Shown: positions 33,637 through 42,000 of the stretch, piece by piece
Position numbering within the stretch: position 1 is the first letter of the stretch
How the letters are laid out: each line of letters opens with the position of its first letter
Made by a program: the position numbers and the translations under genes
The notes under the pieces: model-generated
What the model saw: the letters and a program-made list of their open reading frames with translations, nothing else
Databases searched by the model: none
What the model was told of the DNA's origin: nothing
Assembly (NCBI GenBank): GCA_035476575.1
Contig: DATILL010000082.1
Location: forward strand, 1 to 64,000
Source of the DNA: DATILL01 sp035476575
Lineage (GTDB): Bacteria; Actinomycetota; Actinomycetes; Mycobacteriales; JACQDL01
Reading direction: 5' to 3'
DNA: 64,000 nt

Positions 33637-35574
33637 CTAGCTCACGTTCAGCGCCGTGTCGTCCACCACGAAGGACGTCTGCAGGGAGATGTCTTCGGTA
33701 CCGGTGAACAGCAGGGTTACCGTCTGGCCGGCAAACCCAGCCACGTTGAAGGTCTTCTGCGAGTAGCCGGCGGCGGCGTTCAGGTTCGAGTACGTCGCCA
33801 GCGTGGTCGAGCCGAGCTTCACGGTCAGCTTGTCGTACTGGATCGTCGTGGTCGTCTCCGCGGTGTCGATGTGCAACCAGAACGACAAGGTGTACGACGA
33901 GCACCCGGCCGGGATGGTGACCGACTGCGAGAGCGTGTCGGTATGGGTGACCCCATAGCCGTTCAGCCAGGCATTCCATGTACCACTGTGCGAGGCACGC
34001 AACCCAGTGTACTGGCCGATCACACCGGCCGTCTGCGACCACGAGGTCGCACCGGACTCAAAGCCAGGGTTGGCCAGCTTCTGGCCCGGGCTCGAGCACC
34101 CGCCGCCACCACCACCACTGATCGTCCAGGTGAAGGACGTCGACCCTGTGCCACCACCGCTCGCTGTCACCGTCACGTTGAAGGTGCCGGCCGCCGACGG
34201 CGTGCCGGAGATCAGGCCGGAGGAGTTGATCGACAGCCCGGTCGGCAGCCCCGACGCGGACCATGTATACGGAGGAGTACCATCGGACGCCGTCATCTGC
34301 AGGTTGGTGGCGACACCGACGGTACCGGTCCGGTTACCGGGGTTGGTGACCACCGGACCGCCAGCGGTGGTGCCGGCGAACAGCAACCGGTTCGGCGAGC
34401 CGGCGCCGGGATTGATCACCACGTTCGGGGTCGCAGCCGCGACGAGTGCGGAGCTGACCTGGGCGGGTGTGTCGTTAGGGTGCGTCGCCAGGTACAGCGC
34501 CGCTCCACCGGCCACGTGCGGGGTCGCCATCGACGTGCCGCTGATGGTGTTGGTCGCGGTGTCGTTGGTGTTCCACGACGAGGTGATGTTCACGCCGGGC
34601 GCGAAGATGTCGGTGCAGGTGCCGAAGTTGGAGAACGACGCCCGGTTGTCGTTGATGTCCGTGGCGTTCACGGTGATCGCGGTGGCCACCCGGGCCGGCG
34701 AGAAGTTGCACGCGTCGGCGTTGGAGTTGCCCGATGCGATGGCGAACGTGACCCCGGAGGCAATTGCGTTGGCGACCGCGTTGTCCAGCGTGGTGTCCAC
34801 GCCGCCACCGAGGCTCATGTTGGCCACGGCCGGCTTGATGGCGTTCGCCGCCACCCAGTTCACACCGTTGACGACACCGGCGGTGGTGCCGGAGCCGGCG
34901 CAGTCGAGCACCTTGACCGCGACCAAGCTGACGCCCTTGGCGACGCCGTACTGCGATCCGCCGACCGTGCCGGCGACGTGTGTGCCGTGGCCGTTGCAGT
35001 CGGTGTTGTTGGCGTCAACTGCGTTGAAGCCCCATGTGGCCCGGCCGCCGAACGTCGTGTGCGTAATCCTGATGCCGGTGTCGACGATGTACGCGTGCAC
35101 GTTGGTGGCCGTGGTCGAGTACGTGTAGCTGCTGTCCAACGGCAGGTTGCGCTGGTCAAGCCGGTCCAGCCCCCAGGACGGGGGGTTGGCCTGGCTGTCC
35201 AAGGTATGCACCTCGGCGTCCTGCTGGACATATGTCACGCGGGAGTCGGCCGACAGCTTGCTTGCCTGAGCAGCACTCATCCGGGCGGCAAACCCGTGCA
35301 GGGCATGCTGCCAGGTGGCCCTGACCTGGCCACCGTACTGCTTGGTCAGCGCGGCCGCGGTCTGCGGGATGGCCGAGACCGGGGTGACGTTGTCCTTGAG
35401 CACCACGATGTAGCTGTTCGGTACGGCCTTGGCGCCAGCTACGGTCCGTACGTTGCCGGTGGTGGCACCGGCAGGGCTCGCGGTCACCACGCCCGCGGCC
35501 ACCATGGCGGCGGCTGCCGCACAACCGAGTGTCGCCGCAAACACGCGGCGACGGCGATGAGGGGGGTTCGCCAT
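33637..35574 (-). CDS. Secreted subtilisin-like protease (proteinase K type)
   Basis: 645 aa. Signal peptide (VFAATLGCAAAAAMVAAGVV), I9 propeptide (SYIVVLKDNVTPVSAIPQ), S8 domain with Asp165 (AYIVDTGIRITH), His196 (NGHGTHVAGT), IASGNSN and Ser near 348 (GTSMATPHVAGG). A putative-Ig (He_PIG) domain follows (TASDGTPPYTWSASGLP), then a C-terminal beta-sandwich (ANPGFESGATSWSQ, FVVDDTALNVS) likely for binding. GGAGGACCCAC precedes the ATG. It shares only the S8 core with the larger subtilase. The 267 bp before it (to gatB) hold no gene. Confidence 0.93.
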   Translation of the reverse strand: MANPPHRRRRVFAATLGCAAAAAMVAAGVVTASPAGATTGNVRTVAGAKAVPNSYIVVLKDNVTPVSAIPQTAAALTKQYGGQVRATWQHALHGFAARMSAAQASKLSADSRVTYVQQDAEVHTLDSQANPPSWGLDRLDQRNLPLDSSYTYSTTATNVHAYIVDTGIRITHTTFGGRATWGFNAVDANNTDCNGHGTHVAGTVGGSQYGVAKGVSLVAVKVLDCAGSGTTAGVVNGVNWVAANAIKPAVANMSLGGGVDTTLDNAVANAIASGVTFAIASGNSNADACNFSPARVATAITVNATDINDNRASFSNFGTCTDIFAPGVNITSSWNTNDTATNTISGTSMATPHVAGGAALYLATHPNDTPAQVSSALVAAATPNVVINPGAGSPNRLLFAGTTAGGPVVTNPGNRTGTVGVATNLQMTASDGTPPYTWSASGLPTGLSINSSGLISGTPSAAGTFNVTVTASGGGTGSTSFTWTISGGGGGGCSSPGQKLANPGFESGATSWSQTAGVIGQYTGLRASHSGTWNAWLNGYGVTHTDTLSQSVTIPAGCSSYTLSFWLHIDTAETTTTIQYDKLTVKLGSTTLATYSNLNAAAGYSQKTFNVAGFAGQTVTLLFTGTEDISLQTSFVVDDTALNVS

Positions 35575-35841
35575 GTGGGTCCTCCTGGGGACGCACGTGG
35601 GCGGGCCGAGGGTGTAACCCGCCGATGGGCCGAACGGCGTAACCCCTCATCAGGCATCCCCGCTCGATCGAGCAGCGGCCTACGAGGCGGACAATGGGAA
35701 GAGGGGCAAACCGTACGGAGAATGTCGCGGAATATATCGGCAGTCGGCCGATCCGGAATAGCCTTTCCAGCCCAGTTATGGCCTGACACTATGGATGACC
35801 GACGCTACCCTCCCGCCGCCAACCGCCTGCAGACCCCCGGC

Positions 35842-37341
35842 CTAACTCTCGACACCGAGCCGCTCCAGCACCAGCGCCCGGACAACCGCTGCGTCCGCCT
35901 GCCCGCGGGTAGCCTTCATCACCGCGCCGACGATCGGACCGACCGCCTGCACCTTGCCGCCGCGGATTTTCGCCACCACGTCTGGTTGAGCCGCGATCGC
36001 CTGGTCCACGGCGGCACCGAGGGCACCGGTGTCACTCACCGTACGCAGGGCTCGCTCCGCGACGATCTCATCCGGACTCCTGCCAGCCTCCAGGACGCCG
36101 TCGACCACCTGCCGGGCCAACCCATCGGACAGCGTGCCGTCCGCGACCAGGGCGATCACCCGGGCCACCTGGACCGGTGTGATCCCGAGCTCGGCCGGAC
36201 TGATCTCGGCCGCGTTCGCCTGCTGGGCCAGGTAGCCAAGCCACCACTTGCGCGCCTGCTCCACAGGGGCGCCCGCTGCCGCCGTCTCCGCCACCAGGTC
36301 GGTCACCCCGGCGTTTGCCATTGCCCGCATGTCCTTCGGGTCGGCGCCGAGCTCGGCCGCCAGCCGGGCGCGCCGGGCGGCGGGCAGTTCCGGCAAGGCC
36401 GCCCGGAGCCGCTCCACCCACTCAGCGTCGGGAGCGATCGGCACCAGGTCCGGCTCCGGGAAGTACCGGTAGTCGGTGGCCTCCTCCTTGCTCCGGCCGG
36501 ACGTTGTCGTGCCGGTTTCCTCGTGGAAATGCCTGGTCTCCTGGATGACCCGGCCGCCCGAGTCCAGCACCGCGGCCTGCCGGCACATCTCGAACCGGAC
36601 CGCACGCTCCACGCTGCGCAACGAGTTGACATTCTTGGTCTCGGTGCGGGTGCCCCATCCCTCGCCGGGCCGGTTCAGCGACACGTTGACGTCGCAGCGC
36701 AGCGAGCCCTGCTCCATCCGCACGTCCGACACCCCGAGCACCCGGCAGATCTCGCGCAGCTCGCTGACGTACGCCCGGGCCACCTCCGGGGCCAGCGCGC
36801 CGGCACCGGACAACGGCCTGGTGACCACCTCGACCAGTGGGATGCCGGCACGGTTGTAGTCGACGAGGGAGTGGGTGGCGCCATGGATCCGGCCCGTGGA
36901 CCCACCGATGTGCGAACTCTTGCCGGTGTCCTCCTCCAGATGCACCCGCTCGATCCCGATCCGGTAGGGCTGGCCGGCCACCTCGATGTCCAGGTGTCCG
37001 TCCGAGCACAGCGGCTCGTCGTACTGGCTGATCTGAAAGTTCTTTGGCATGTCCGGGTAGAAGTAGTTCTTCCGGGCGAACCGGCACCACGGCGAGATCG
37101 AGCAGCTCAGCGCCAGGCCGAGCCGGATCGTGTGTTCGATCGCCGCCGCGTTCGCCACCGGCAGGCTGCCCGGCAGACCGAGGCAGACCGGGCAGACCTG
37201 GGTGTTCGGGGCCGCGCCGAACGTCGTGGCACAGCCGCAGAACATCTTCGAGGCGGTACCCAGCTCGACGTGCGTCTCCAGCCCGAGCACCGGCTCGTAC
37301 CGGGAGAGGACCTCGTCGAATGATGGCAGCGCGAGCGTCAC
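35842..37341 (-). CDS. gatB: Glu-tRNA(Gln)/Asp-tRNA(Asn) amidotransferase subunit B
   Basis: tRNA-binding and kinase subunit of GatCAB. 499 aa: EPVLGLETHVELGTASKMFC, a zinc-type cysteine set (CGC...CPVC), HLEEDTGKSSH, DYNRAGIPLVEVVTRP, and the C-terminal YqeY-like tail (GKVQAVGPIVGAVMKATRGQ). Its GTG overlaps the gatA stop by GTGA. Completes gatC-gatA-gatB and serves the tRNA-Gln charged by GltX. Confidence 0.96.
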   Translation of the reverse strand: MTLALPSFDEVLSRYEPVLGLETHVELGTASKMFCGCATTFGAAPNTQVCPVCLGLPGSLPVANAAAIEHTIRLGLALSCSISPWCRFARKNYFYPDMPKNFQISQYDEPLCSDGHLDIEVAGQPYRIGIERVHLEEDTGKSSHIGGSTGRIHGATHSLVDYNRAGIPLVEVVTRPLSGAGALAPEVARAYVSELREICRVLGVSDVRMEQGSLRCDVNVSLNRPGEGWGTRTETKNVNSLRSVERAVRFEMCRQAAVLDSGGRVIQETRHFHEETGTTTSGRSKEEATDYRYFPEPDLVPIAPDAEWVERLRAALPELPAARRARLAAELGADPKDMRAMANAGVTDLVAETAAAGAPVEQARKWWLGYLAQQANAAEISPAELGITPVQVARVIALVADGTLSDGLARQVVDGVLEAGRSPDEIVAERALRTVSDTGALGAAVDQAIAAQPDVVAKIRGGKVQAVGPIVGAVMKATRGQADAAVVRALVLERLGVES

Positions 37342-38870
37342 TGTGTATGTCCCAGCTCAGGAGCGTCGGTCGGGAAAGGATGGCCACGACGAGCGTCCAG
37401 CGCGGCCTCAACGGCGGCGGCCACCCGGTAGCACCGGTCGTCGGCCAGCGCCGGGGCCATGATCTGCAGACCGACCGGCAGCGGCGTCGCGGAGCCAGGT
37501 GCGGTGGACAGTCCACAGGGGACGGAGATAGCCGGGACGCCGGCCAGCGACGCCGGCAGGGTGCACAGGTCGCTCGCATACATGGCCAGCGGGTCGGCGG
37601 TCCGCTCGCCGATCTTGAACGCCACGAACGGCGAGGTCGGGCTGACCAGCACGTCACACCGCTCGTACGCTACCGCGAAGTCCCGACTGATCAGGGTGCG
37701 GACCTTCTGCGCCTGGCCGTAGTACGCATCGTAGTAACCGCTGGACAGGGCGTAGGTGCCGAGGATGATCCGGCGCTTGACCTCCGGACCGAAACCAGCG
37801 TCCCGGGTCAGCGACATCACCTCCTCCAGGGCGCGTGCGCCGTCGTCGCCGACCCGCAGGCCATAGCGCACCGCGTCGAACCGTGCCAGGTTGGACGAGC
37901 ATTCGCTGGGCGTGATCAGGTAGTACGCGGGCAGGGCGTAGTCGAAGTGTGGGCAGGAGACCTCGGTGATCTCGGCCCCCAGCTCCTTCAACAGCGCGAC
38001 CGCCTGCTGAAACGACTCCAGCACCCCGGCCTCGTACCCTTCGCCACCGAGCTCGCGGACCACCCCGACCCGCAGTCCGTCCAGATCGCCGGTCGCGCCG
38101 GTCCGGGCCGCCGCGGCCAGCGCCGGAACCGGCACGTCGATGCTGGTCGAGTCCAGCGGGTCGTGGCCGCCGATCGCCTCGTGCAGCAACGCGGCGTCCA
38201 ACACGGTGCGGGCCAGCGGGCCGGCCTGGTCGAGGCTGGAGGAGAACGCGACGAGGCCATACCGGGACACCCCGCCGTACGTCGGCTTATGCCCAACCAC
38301 GCCGGTGGCTGCGGCCGGCTGCCGGGTCGAACCGCCTGTGTCGGTGCCGATCGCCAGCGGCGCCTCGAACGCTGCCACCGACGCGGACGATCCACCGGAC
38401 GACCCGCCTGGCACCCGGGACAGGTCCCACGGGTTGCGGGTCGGGCCGTATGCGGAGTTTTCGGTGGACGAGCCCATCGCGAACTCGTCCATGTTGACCT
38501 TGCCGAGGATCACGATGCCGGCGTCCTTCAGCCGGGCTGTCACCGTGGCGTCGTACGGCGGCACCCAGCCTTGGAGAATCTTCGAGCCGCAGGTGGTCGG
38601 GATGCCCTTGGTGACGATGACGTCCTTGAGCGCCAGCGGTACACCGGCCAGCGGACCGAGCGGCTCGCCGGCCGCCCGCTTGTCGTCGACCGCCTTCGCG
38701 GCGGCCAGCGCCCCGTCGGCGTCGACGTGCAGGAAGGCGTGCACCTGGGAGTCGACGGCGGAGATCCGGTCCAGGTGGGCCTGCGCAACCTCGACGGCGG
38801 ACACCTCACCGCTCGCGACCACCGCGGCGATACCGGCCGCGGGGAGCCTGGTGAGCTCAGCGGCGCTCAC
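37338..38870 (-). CDS. gatA: Glu-tRNA(Gln)/Asp-tRNA(Asn) amidotransferase subunit A
   Basis: Amidase-signature glutaminase that supplies ammonia to GatB. 510 aa: catalytic Lys in PLALKDVIVTKG, the cis-Ser region PGGSSGGSSASVAA and nucleophile TDTGGSTRQPAAATG. C-terminal GLQIMAPALADDRCYRVA matches the family. GTG start; gatC ends 76 bp upstream, gatB overlaps downstream. Confidence 0.96.
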   Translation of the reverse strand: MSAAELTRLPAAGIAAVVASGEVSAVEVAQAHLDRISAVDSQVHAFLHVDADGALAAAKAVDDKRAAGEPLGPLAGVPLALKDVIVTKGIPTTCGSKILQGWVPPYDATVTARLKDAGIVILGKVNMDEFAMGSSTENSAYGPTRNPWDLSRVPGGSSGGSSASVAAFEAPLAIGTDTGGSTRQPAAATGVVGHKPTYGGVSRYGLVAFSSSLDQAGPLARTVLDAALLHEAIGGHDPLDSTSIDVPVPALAAAARTGATGDLDGLRVGVVRELGGEGYEAGVLESFQQAVALLKELGAEITEVSCPHFDYALPAYYLITPSECSSNLARFDAVRYGLRVGDDGARALEEVMSLTRDAGFGPEVKRRIILGTYALSSGYYDAYYGQAQKVRTLISRDFAVAYERCDVLVSPTSPFVAFKIGERTADPLAMYASDLCTLPASLAGVPAISVPCGLSTAPGSATPLPVGLQIMAPALADDRCYRVAAAVEAALDARRGHPFPTDAPELGHTQ

Positions 38871-38946
38871 TGTTCGCCTCCGCGTTCGCTTCGCCCCTCG
38901 CGGCCCACGCCGGCCGCTCGACGCCTACTCGCTGTCGGCTCACGGC

Positions 38947-39249
38947 TCAGGCCTCCTCGTCCAGGATGCGGGGCACCCGGAACCGGCCGTCCTCCGCGGC
39001 CGGAGCCATGGCCAGCACCTGGTCGGGGGCAAGGGACGGGCGGACGGTGTCGGGTCGGAGGACGTTGGTGAGCAGGACGGCGTGCGACGTGGGCGGTATA
39101 TCTTCCGCGGCGACCTCCTGGACCCGCGCCACGGACTGCAGGATGACGTCGAGCTGCCCGGCGAAGGTGTCCAGCTCCTCGTCAGTCACCGCCAGCCTGG
39201 CCAGCCGCGCGAGGTGCGCCACCTCGTCGCGGGTGATGCCGTCAGCCAT
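38947..39249 (-). CDS. gatC: Glu-tRNA(Gln)/Asp-tRNA(Asn) amidotransferase subunit C
   Basis: 100-aa belt subunit that clamps GatA to GatB. ITRDEVAHLARLARLAVTDE, LDVILQSVARVQEV, TNVLRPDTVRPSL and a C-terminal FRVPRILDEEA are the standard conserved blocks. Ribosome site AAAGGAAC before the ATG. First gene of the gat unit, divergent from the ACT gene. Confidence 0.96.
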   Translation of the reverse strand: MADGITRDEVAHLARLARLAVTDEELDTFAGQLDVILQSVARVQEVAAEDIPPTSHAVLLTNVLRPDTVRPSLAPDQVLAMAPAAEDGRFRVPRILDEEA

Positions 39250-39434
39250 CCGCCGTTCCTTTCCGATCGCACCGTTCGGGGATCGTCCGAGTCTACGGGT
39301 CGGGCATCGTGGCCCGACCCGGGCTGGCCGGCCGGCCAGCCGAACAAGCCCACGTCGGCGAAATGCCTCGGATCCTGGGATAGTGCAGGATGGCGTCTTG
39401 GCCAGTCGAGACGCTGGACCCCGAGGAGGGGAAA

Positions 39435-40097
39435 GTGTCCTATCTGCTGCGGGTCGTTGTCCCTGACCAGCCTGGCACCCTCGGCGCGGTGGCCACCGCG
39501 CTCGGCCAGACCGGCGCGGACATCGTGAGCGTGGACATCGTCGAGCGCACCCGGGGCCAGGCGGTCGACGACCTCGTGGTCGACCTGCCGTACGGCCGGA
39601 TGCCAGACGTGCTGGTCACCGCGGCCACGTCGGTGCCCGGGGTGCTGGTGGAGTCGATCCGACCGTACGGCGGCGGGCCGCTGGACACCTCCCGCGAGCT
39701 GGAGGTTATCGAGGCGATGGCCGAGCGGCCGGCCGACGCGATCATCGAGCTGGCGACCGCGCTGCCTCGGATCTTCCGGGCCGGGTGGGCGGTGGTCGTG
39801 TACCGGCTGGACGACGGCTACGTCCTGCGGGCCGCCAGCGCGGCCGCGCCGGAGATGGCGGAGGTCAGGCTGCCGTGGCTGCCGGTGGCCAAGGCGGTCG
39901 TGTTGGAGCCTGAGGACGACTGGGTGCCGACGTCCTGGCAGAACCTCGGGACCGAGCTGGTCGCGGCTCCACTCGGCGTGCCGGAGCGGGCGGTGCTGCT
40001 GGGCCGGCCGGGCGGGCCGGCGTTCCGCAGCGGCGAGGTGATGCGGCTGGCCCACCTGACCGGCATCGCCGCCACCGTGCTGGCCGCCGCCCGATAG
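39435..40097 (+). CDS. ACT-domain amino acid-binding protein
   Basis: 220 aa. One N-terminal ACT domain (LLRVVVPDQPGTLGAVATAL, GADIVSVDIVER), then about 140 residues with a GAF-like strand pattern (WAVVVYRLDDGYVLRAAS). ACT domains bind amino acids; such proteins neighbour gatCAB in actinobacteria. GTG 39435 has GAGGAGGGGAAA before it; ATG 39390 (MASWPVETLDPEEG) is an alternative. The last codons (HLTGIAATVLAAAR) lie in a 35-bp stretch repeated beyond vapBC. Confidence 0.8.
   Translation: MSYLLRVVVPDQPGTLGAVATALGQTGADIVSVDIVERTRGQAVDDLVVDLPYGRMPDVLVTAATSVPGVLVESIRPYGGGPLDTSRELEVIEAMAERPADAIIELATALPRIFRAGWAVVVYRLDDGYVLRAASAAAPEMAEVRLPWLPVAKAVVLEPEDDWVPTSWQNLGTELVAAPLGVPERAVLLGRPGGPAFRSGEVMRLAHLTGIAATVLAAAR
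40053..40087. repeat. 35-bp direct repeat, copy 1 (3' end of the ACT gene)
   Basis: CACCTGACCGGCATCGC plus 18 nt, encoding HLTGIAATVLA. It matches the copy beyond vapBC at 33 of 35 positions. Confidence 0.85.
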
Positions 40098-40122
40098 CGT
40101 TCCCGCCCGCTCGCCGGCCGAG

Positions 40123-40521
40123 CTACGGCGCAACAGCCAGCGGATATCGCTCGGCGATGAACCGAAAGTCGCGATCACCATGCACTACCGTCACCTCGTT
40201 ACGTGCGGCCACCGCAGCGATCAAGCAGTCAATCATGCTGCGGGGGGTGAATCCCGACCACCGGGTCATTCGGTAGATCTTGGCGGCTTCGTGGTAGTCG
40301 AGCTGGGCGTGGACCTGGAGAATCGGGAACGCCCCGACCAGCTTTTCGGTCTGGTCGATCGTCCTGGGTCCGGCGCCAGCCAGCAGTTCCATGATCACTG
40401 GCTCGGTCAGATGCACGGCGTGATCGTCCCGGATCAAACGATCGACGTACTCACATGACGGCGAGCCTGTGTCGCGGGCGTACTCGATCCACGCCGAGGT
40501 GTCAACGAGGTACGACGTCAC
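40123..40521 (-). CDS. vapC: VapC-type PIN-domain toxin
   Basis: 132-aa PIN ribonuclease with the acidic metal site: Asp7 (YLVDTSAWIEY), Glu45 (VIMELLAGAG), Asp98 (MIDCLIAAVA) and Asp116 (VVHGDRDF). VapC toxins cleave tRNA or rRNA; the target here is unknown. GTG start overlapping the vapB stop by GTGA, so translation is coupled to its antitoxin. Confidence 0.92.
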   Translation of the reverse strand: MTSYLVDTSAWIEYARDTGSPSCEYVDRLIRDDHAVHLTEPVIMELLAGAGPRTIDQTEKLVGAFPILQVHAQLDYHEAAKIYRMTRWSGFTPRSMIDCLIAAVAARNEVTVVHGDRDFRFIAERYPLAVAP

Positions 40522-40733
40522 GGCATGTGCTCGACTGGCTCGCTGTCCCGCATCGCGTCCAAGTCGCCCTCCCAGCCCATCCCGCGCAGGCTGAGCAGGA
40601 ACTCCTTCGTGACGGGCGTGCCGACGAGCCGGCGAAGGCCGAGGTCCACGGCCTCCTTCTTGGTCTTCAAGCTGTACTTGCGCATGGCGGCGGCGACCAG
40701 CTCGTCATCCAGGTCGATGTTTGTGCGTGTCAT
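40518..40733 (-). CDS. vapB: VapB-type antitoxin
   Basis: 71 aa. N-terminal ribbon-helix-helix DNA-binding part (MTRTNIDLDDELVAAAMRKY, SLKTKKEAVDLGLRRLVG) and a C-terminal toxin-neutralising tail with Trp (GMGWEGDLDAMR). It should neutralise VapC and repress its own promoter. ATG 40733 lies 6 nt after a TACCTT box and has no ribosome site, so a leaderless start is likely. The promoter region runs into the 35-bp repeat copy 2. Confidence 0.88.
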   Translation of the reverse strand: MTRTNIDLDDELVAAAMRKYSLKTKKEAVDLGLRRLVGTPVTKEFLLSLRGMGWEGDLDAMRDSEPVEHMP

Positions 40734-40739
40734 ACACCA

Positions 40740-40745
40740 AAGGTA
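40740..40745 (-). promoter_or_regulatory. -10 box of vapBC (leaderless)
   Basis: TACCTT on the minus strand, 6 nt before the vapB ATG. A small dyad AGGT-AC-ACCT overlaps it (40741-40750) and could be the antitoxin site. Confidence 0.5.
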
Positions 40746-40780
40746 CACCTGACCGGCATCGCTGCCACCGTGCGGGCCGC
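40746..40780. repeat. 35-bp direct repeat, copy 2 (upstream of vapB)
   Basis: Near-identical to the ACT gene's last coding bases. On the plus strand it again reads HLTGIAATVRAATVL and stays open to about 40880 (ending WQWARHI), as if it were the displaced original 3' end of the ACT gene. From 40881 to 41043 I see no gene. Confidence 0.85.
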
Positions 40781-41043
40781 CACCGTGCTGTCTCGCCACC
40801 CGGTAGCGGGGCGCCAGGTAGCTCCGCTCTTGGTCAACGTCAGCAGTCTCCCCCGATGGCAGTGGGCACGGCATATTTGAGGCTCTGCCTGGGTCGCGGG
40901 GAGATCATCAGCTATCTGGTCTTGTTCAGACTGTGCGTTTAAGGGTTTTCTGCCTGCCTCAATTGTGTCGATAGCCGGATAATCAGGCTGTTCCCTATAC
41001 CGCCGACGGCGACCCCGCGCGGCGGTCGAGATGAAGGATCGGC

Positions 41044-41450
41044 GTGATCGACAAGGTGAGGGGCGCTCGATTACAGCGATGCTGGCATGCGGCTATCGTC
41101 GCGGCCACCGTCGTGGGTGGGCTCGTCGGGTGCGCCCCAGTGGGACCAGAATCCCTACATTCGTGCTCGCCCGACTACATTAACTCCAATGATCTTGGCC
41201 GGCTATCGGTCCAGCAACGTGGTCCCGGCGAACCCGTCGCATGGGGGTGTACCCGAAACAGCAGGCCGGGCGGTACATGGTCCGCGTTTACTCCGGCGAC
41301 CGGAAGGTTGACGGCAAAGACCAGGACTATCCGCCGCATGGCTCGGTGCCACCGACGAGGTACAAGTCTGGACAGACCTTCTTTGTCACCGGCACGATCG
41401 ACACCGGAAGCGTGATCCAGAAGTTCTACATCAAGTGCGTGCTGGCGTGA
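41044..41450 (+). pseudogene. Small secreted lipoprotein with a frameshift at a G5 run
   Basis: MIDKVRGARLQRCWHAAIVA and VVGGLVGC form a lipoprotein leader. The frame is sensible to GEPVAWG, where a run of five G (about 41244-41248) switches it. A shifted frame continues VYPKQQAGRYMVRVYSGD and GQTFFVTGTIDTGSVIQKFY to KCVLA. Removing one indel gives a roughly 134-aa exported protein. Function unknown. A homopolymer position makes sequencing error a real alternative. Confidence 0.5.
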
Positions 41451-41455
41451 GGGCG

Positions 41456-41956
41456 ATGGGAAGCACACGGGAGCCGAGTTGGGGCGCGGGCAGAATCAGT
41501 GCCGCCGTCGCCTTCATCGGCGCACGCCTGCGGGCTGACTTCGCGGACACTGGCCTCCCCCGGATCGACTTCCGAAATGACCCGAGCTGGGCGGCCGACG
41601 GACACGCGCCTCACACCGGAACCCACGGCTGGCAACTCCCCAGCGACGTGATCGTCCAGTGCGGCGGACATGAGTTCCCGCTCGGCCTGGAGCACGGCGT
41701 CGAGTCGGCGTGCGCGGCTGCGGCGGACGCACTGCAGGACGACGTGATCGGCCGCTCCGGGCAGCCGTGGCCCGAGCTGCGCAGCGCGGACGGGGTGTTC
41801 GTCGGCGTGCTCGAACCGCGGTTGCAGCCGGGCGGGCTGGCGCACTGGCGGCTGCACGACGAGCCGTTCTGCGCCGTGGGGCACCTGGCTGGCGCGGTCG
41901 CGGCGGCCGGGCTGGCCATCGTCCCGGTCAAGCACGGTACGGCGGCCGGCGGCTGA
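41456..41956 (+). CDS. Conserved hypothetical cytosolic protein
   Basis: 166 aa, no signal or membrane segment. Segments such as DVIVQCGGHEFPLGLEHGVE, DGVFVGVLEPRLQPG and AHWRLHDEPFCAVGHLAGAV suggest a compact alpha/beta domain, but I recognise no family. In-frame GTG 41435 and 41447 are alternative starts. Convergent with ligA. Confidence 0.5.
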   Translation: MGSTREPSWGAGRISAAVAFIGARLRADFADTGLPRIDFRNDPSWAADGHAPHTGTHGWQLPSDVIVQCGGHEFPLGLEHGVESACAAAADALQDDVIGRSGQPWPELRSADGVFVGVLEPRLQPGGLAHWRLHDEPFCAVGHLAGAVAAAGLAIVPVKHGTAAGG

Positions 41957-42000
41957 CGATCATCGAGCTGTGGTCGCTGATGGAGGTCAACGGGCGACAG

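Noticed and set aside
33505..37323. 1272-codon plus-strand frame across the second subtilase and gatB
   Set aside because: Antisense to two well-supported genes and no recognisable domain.
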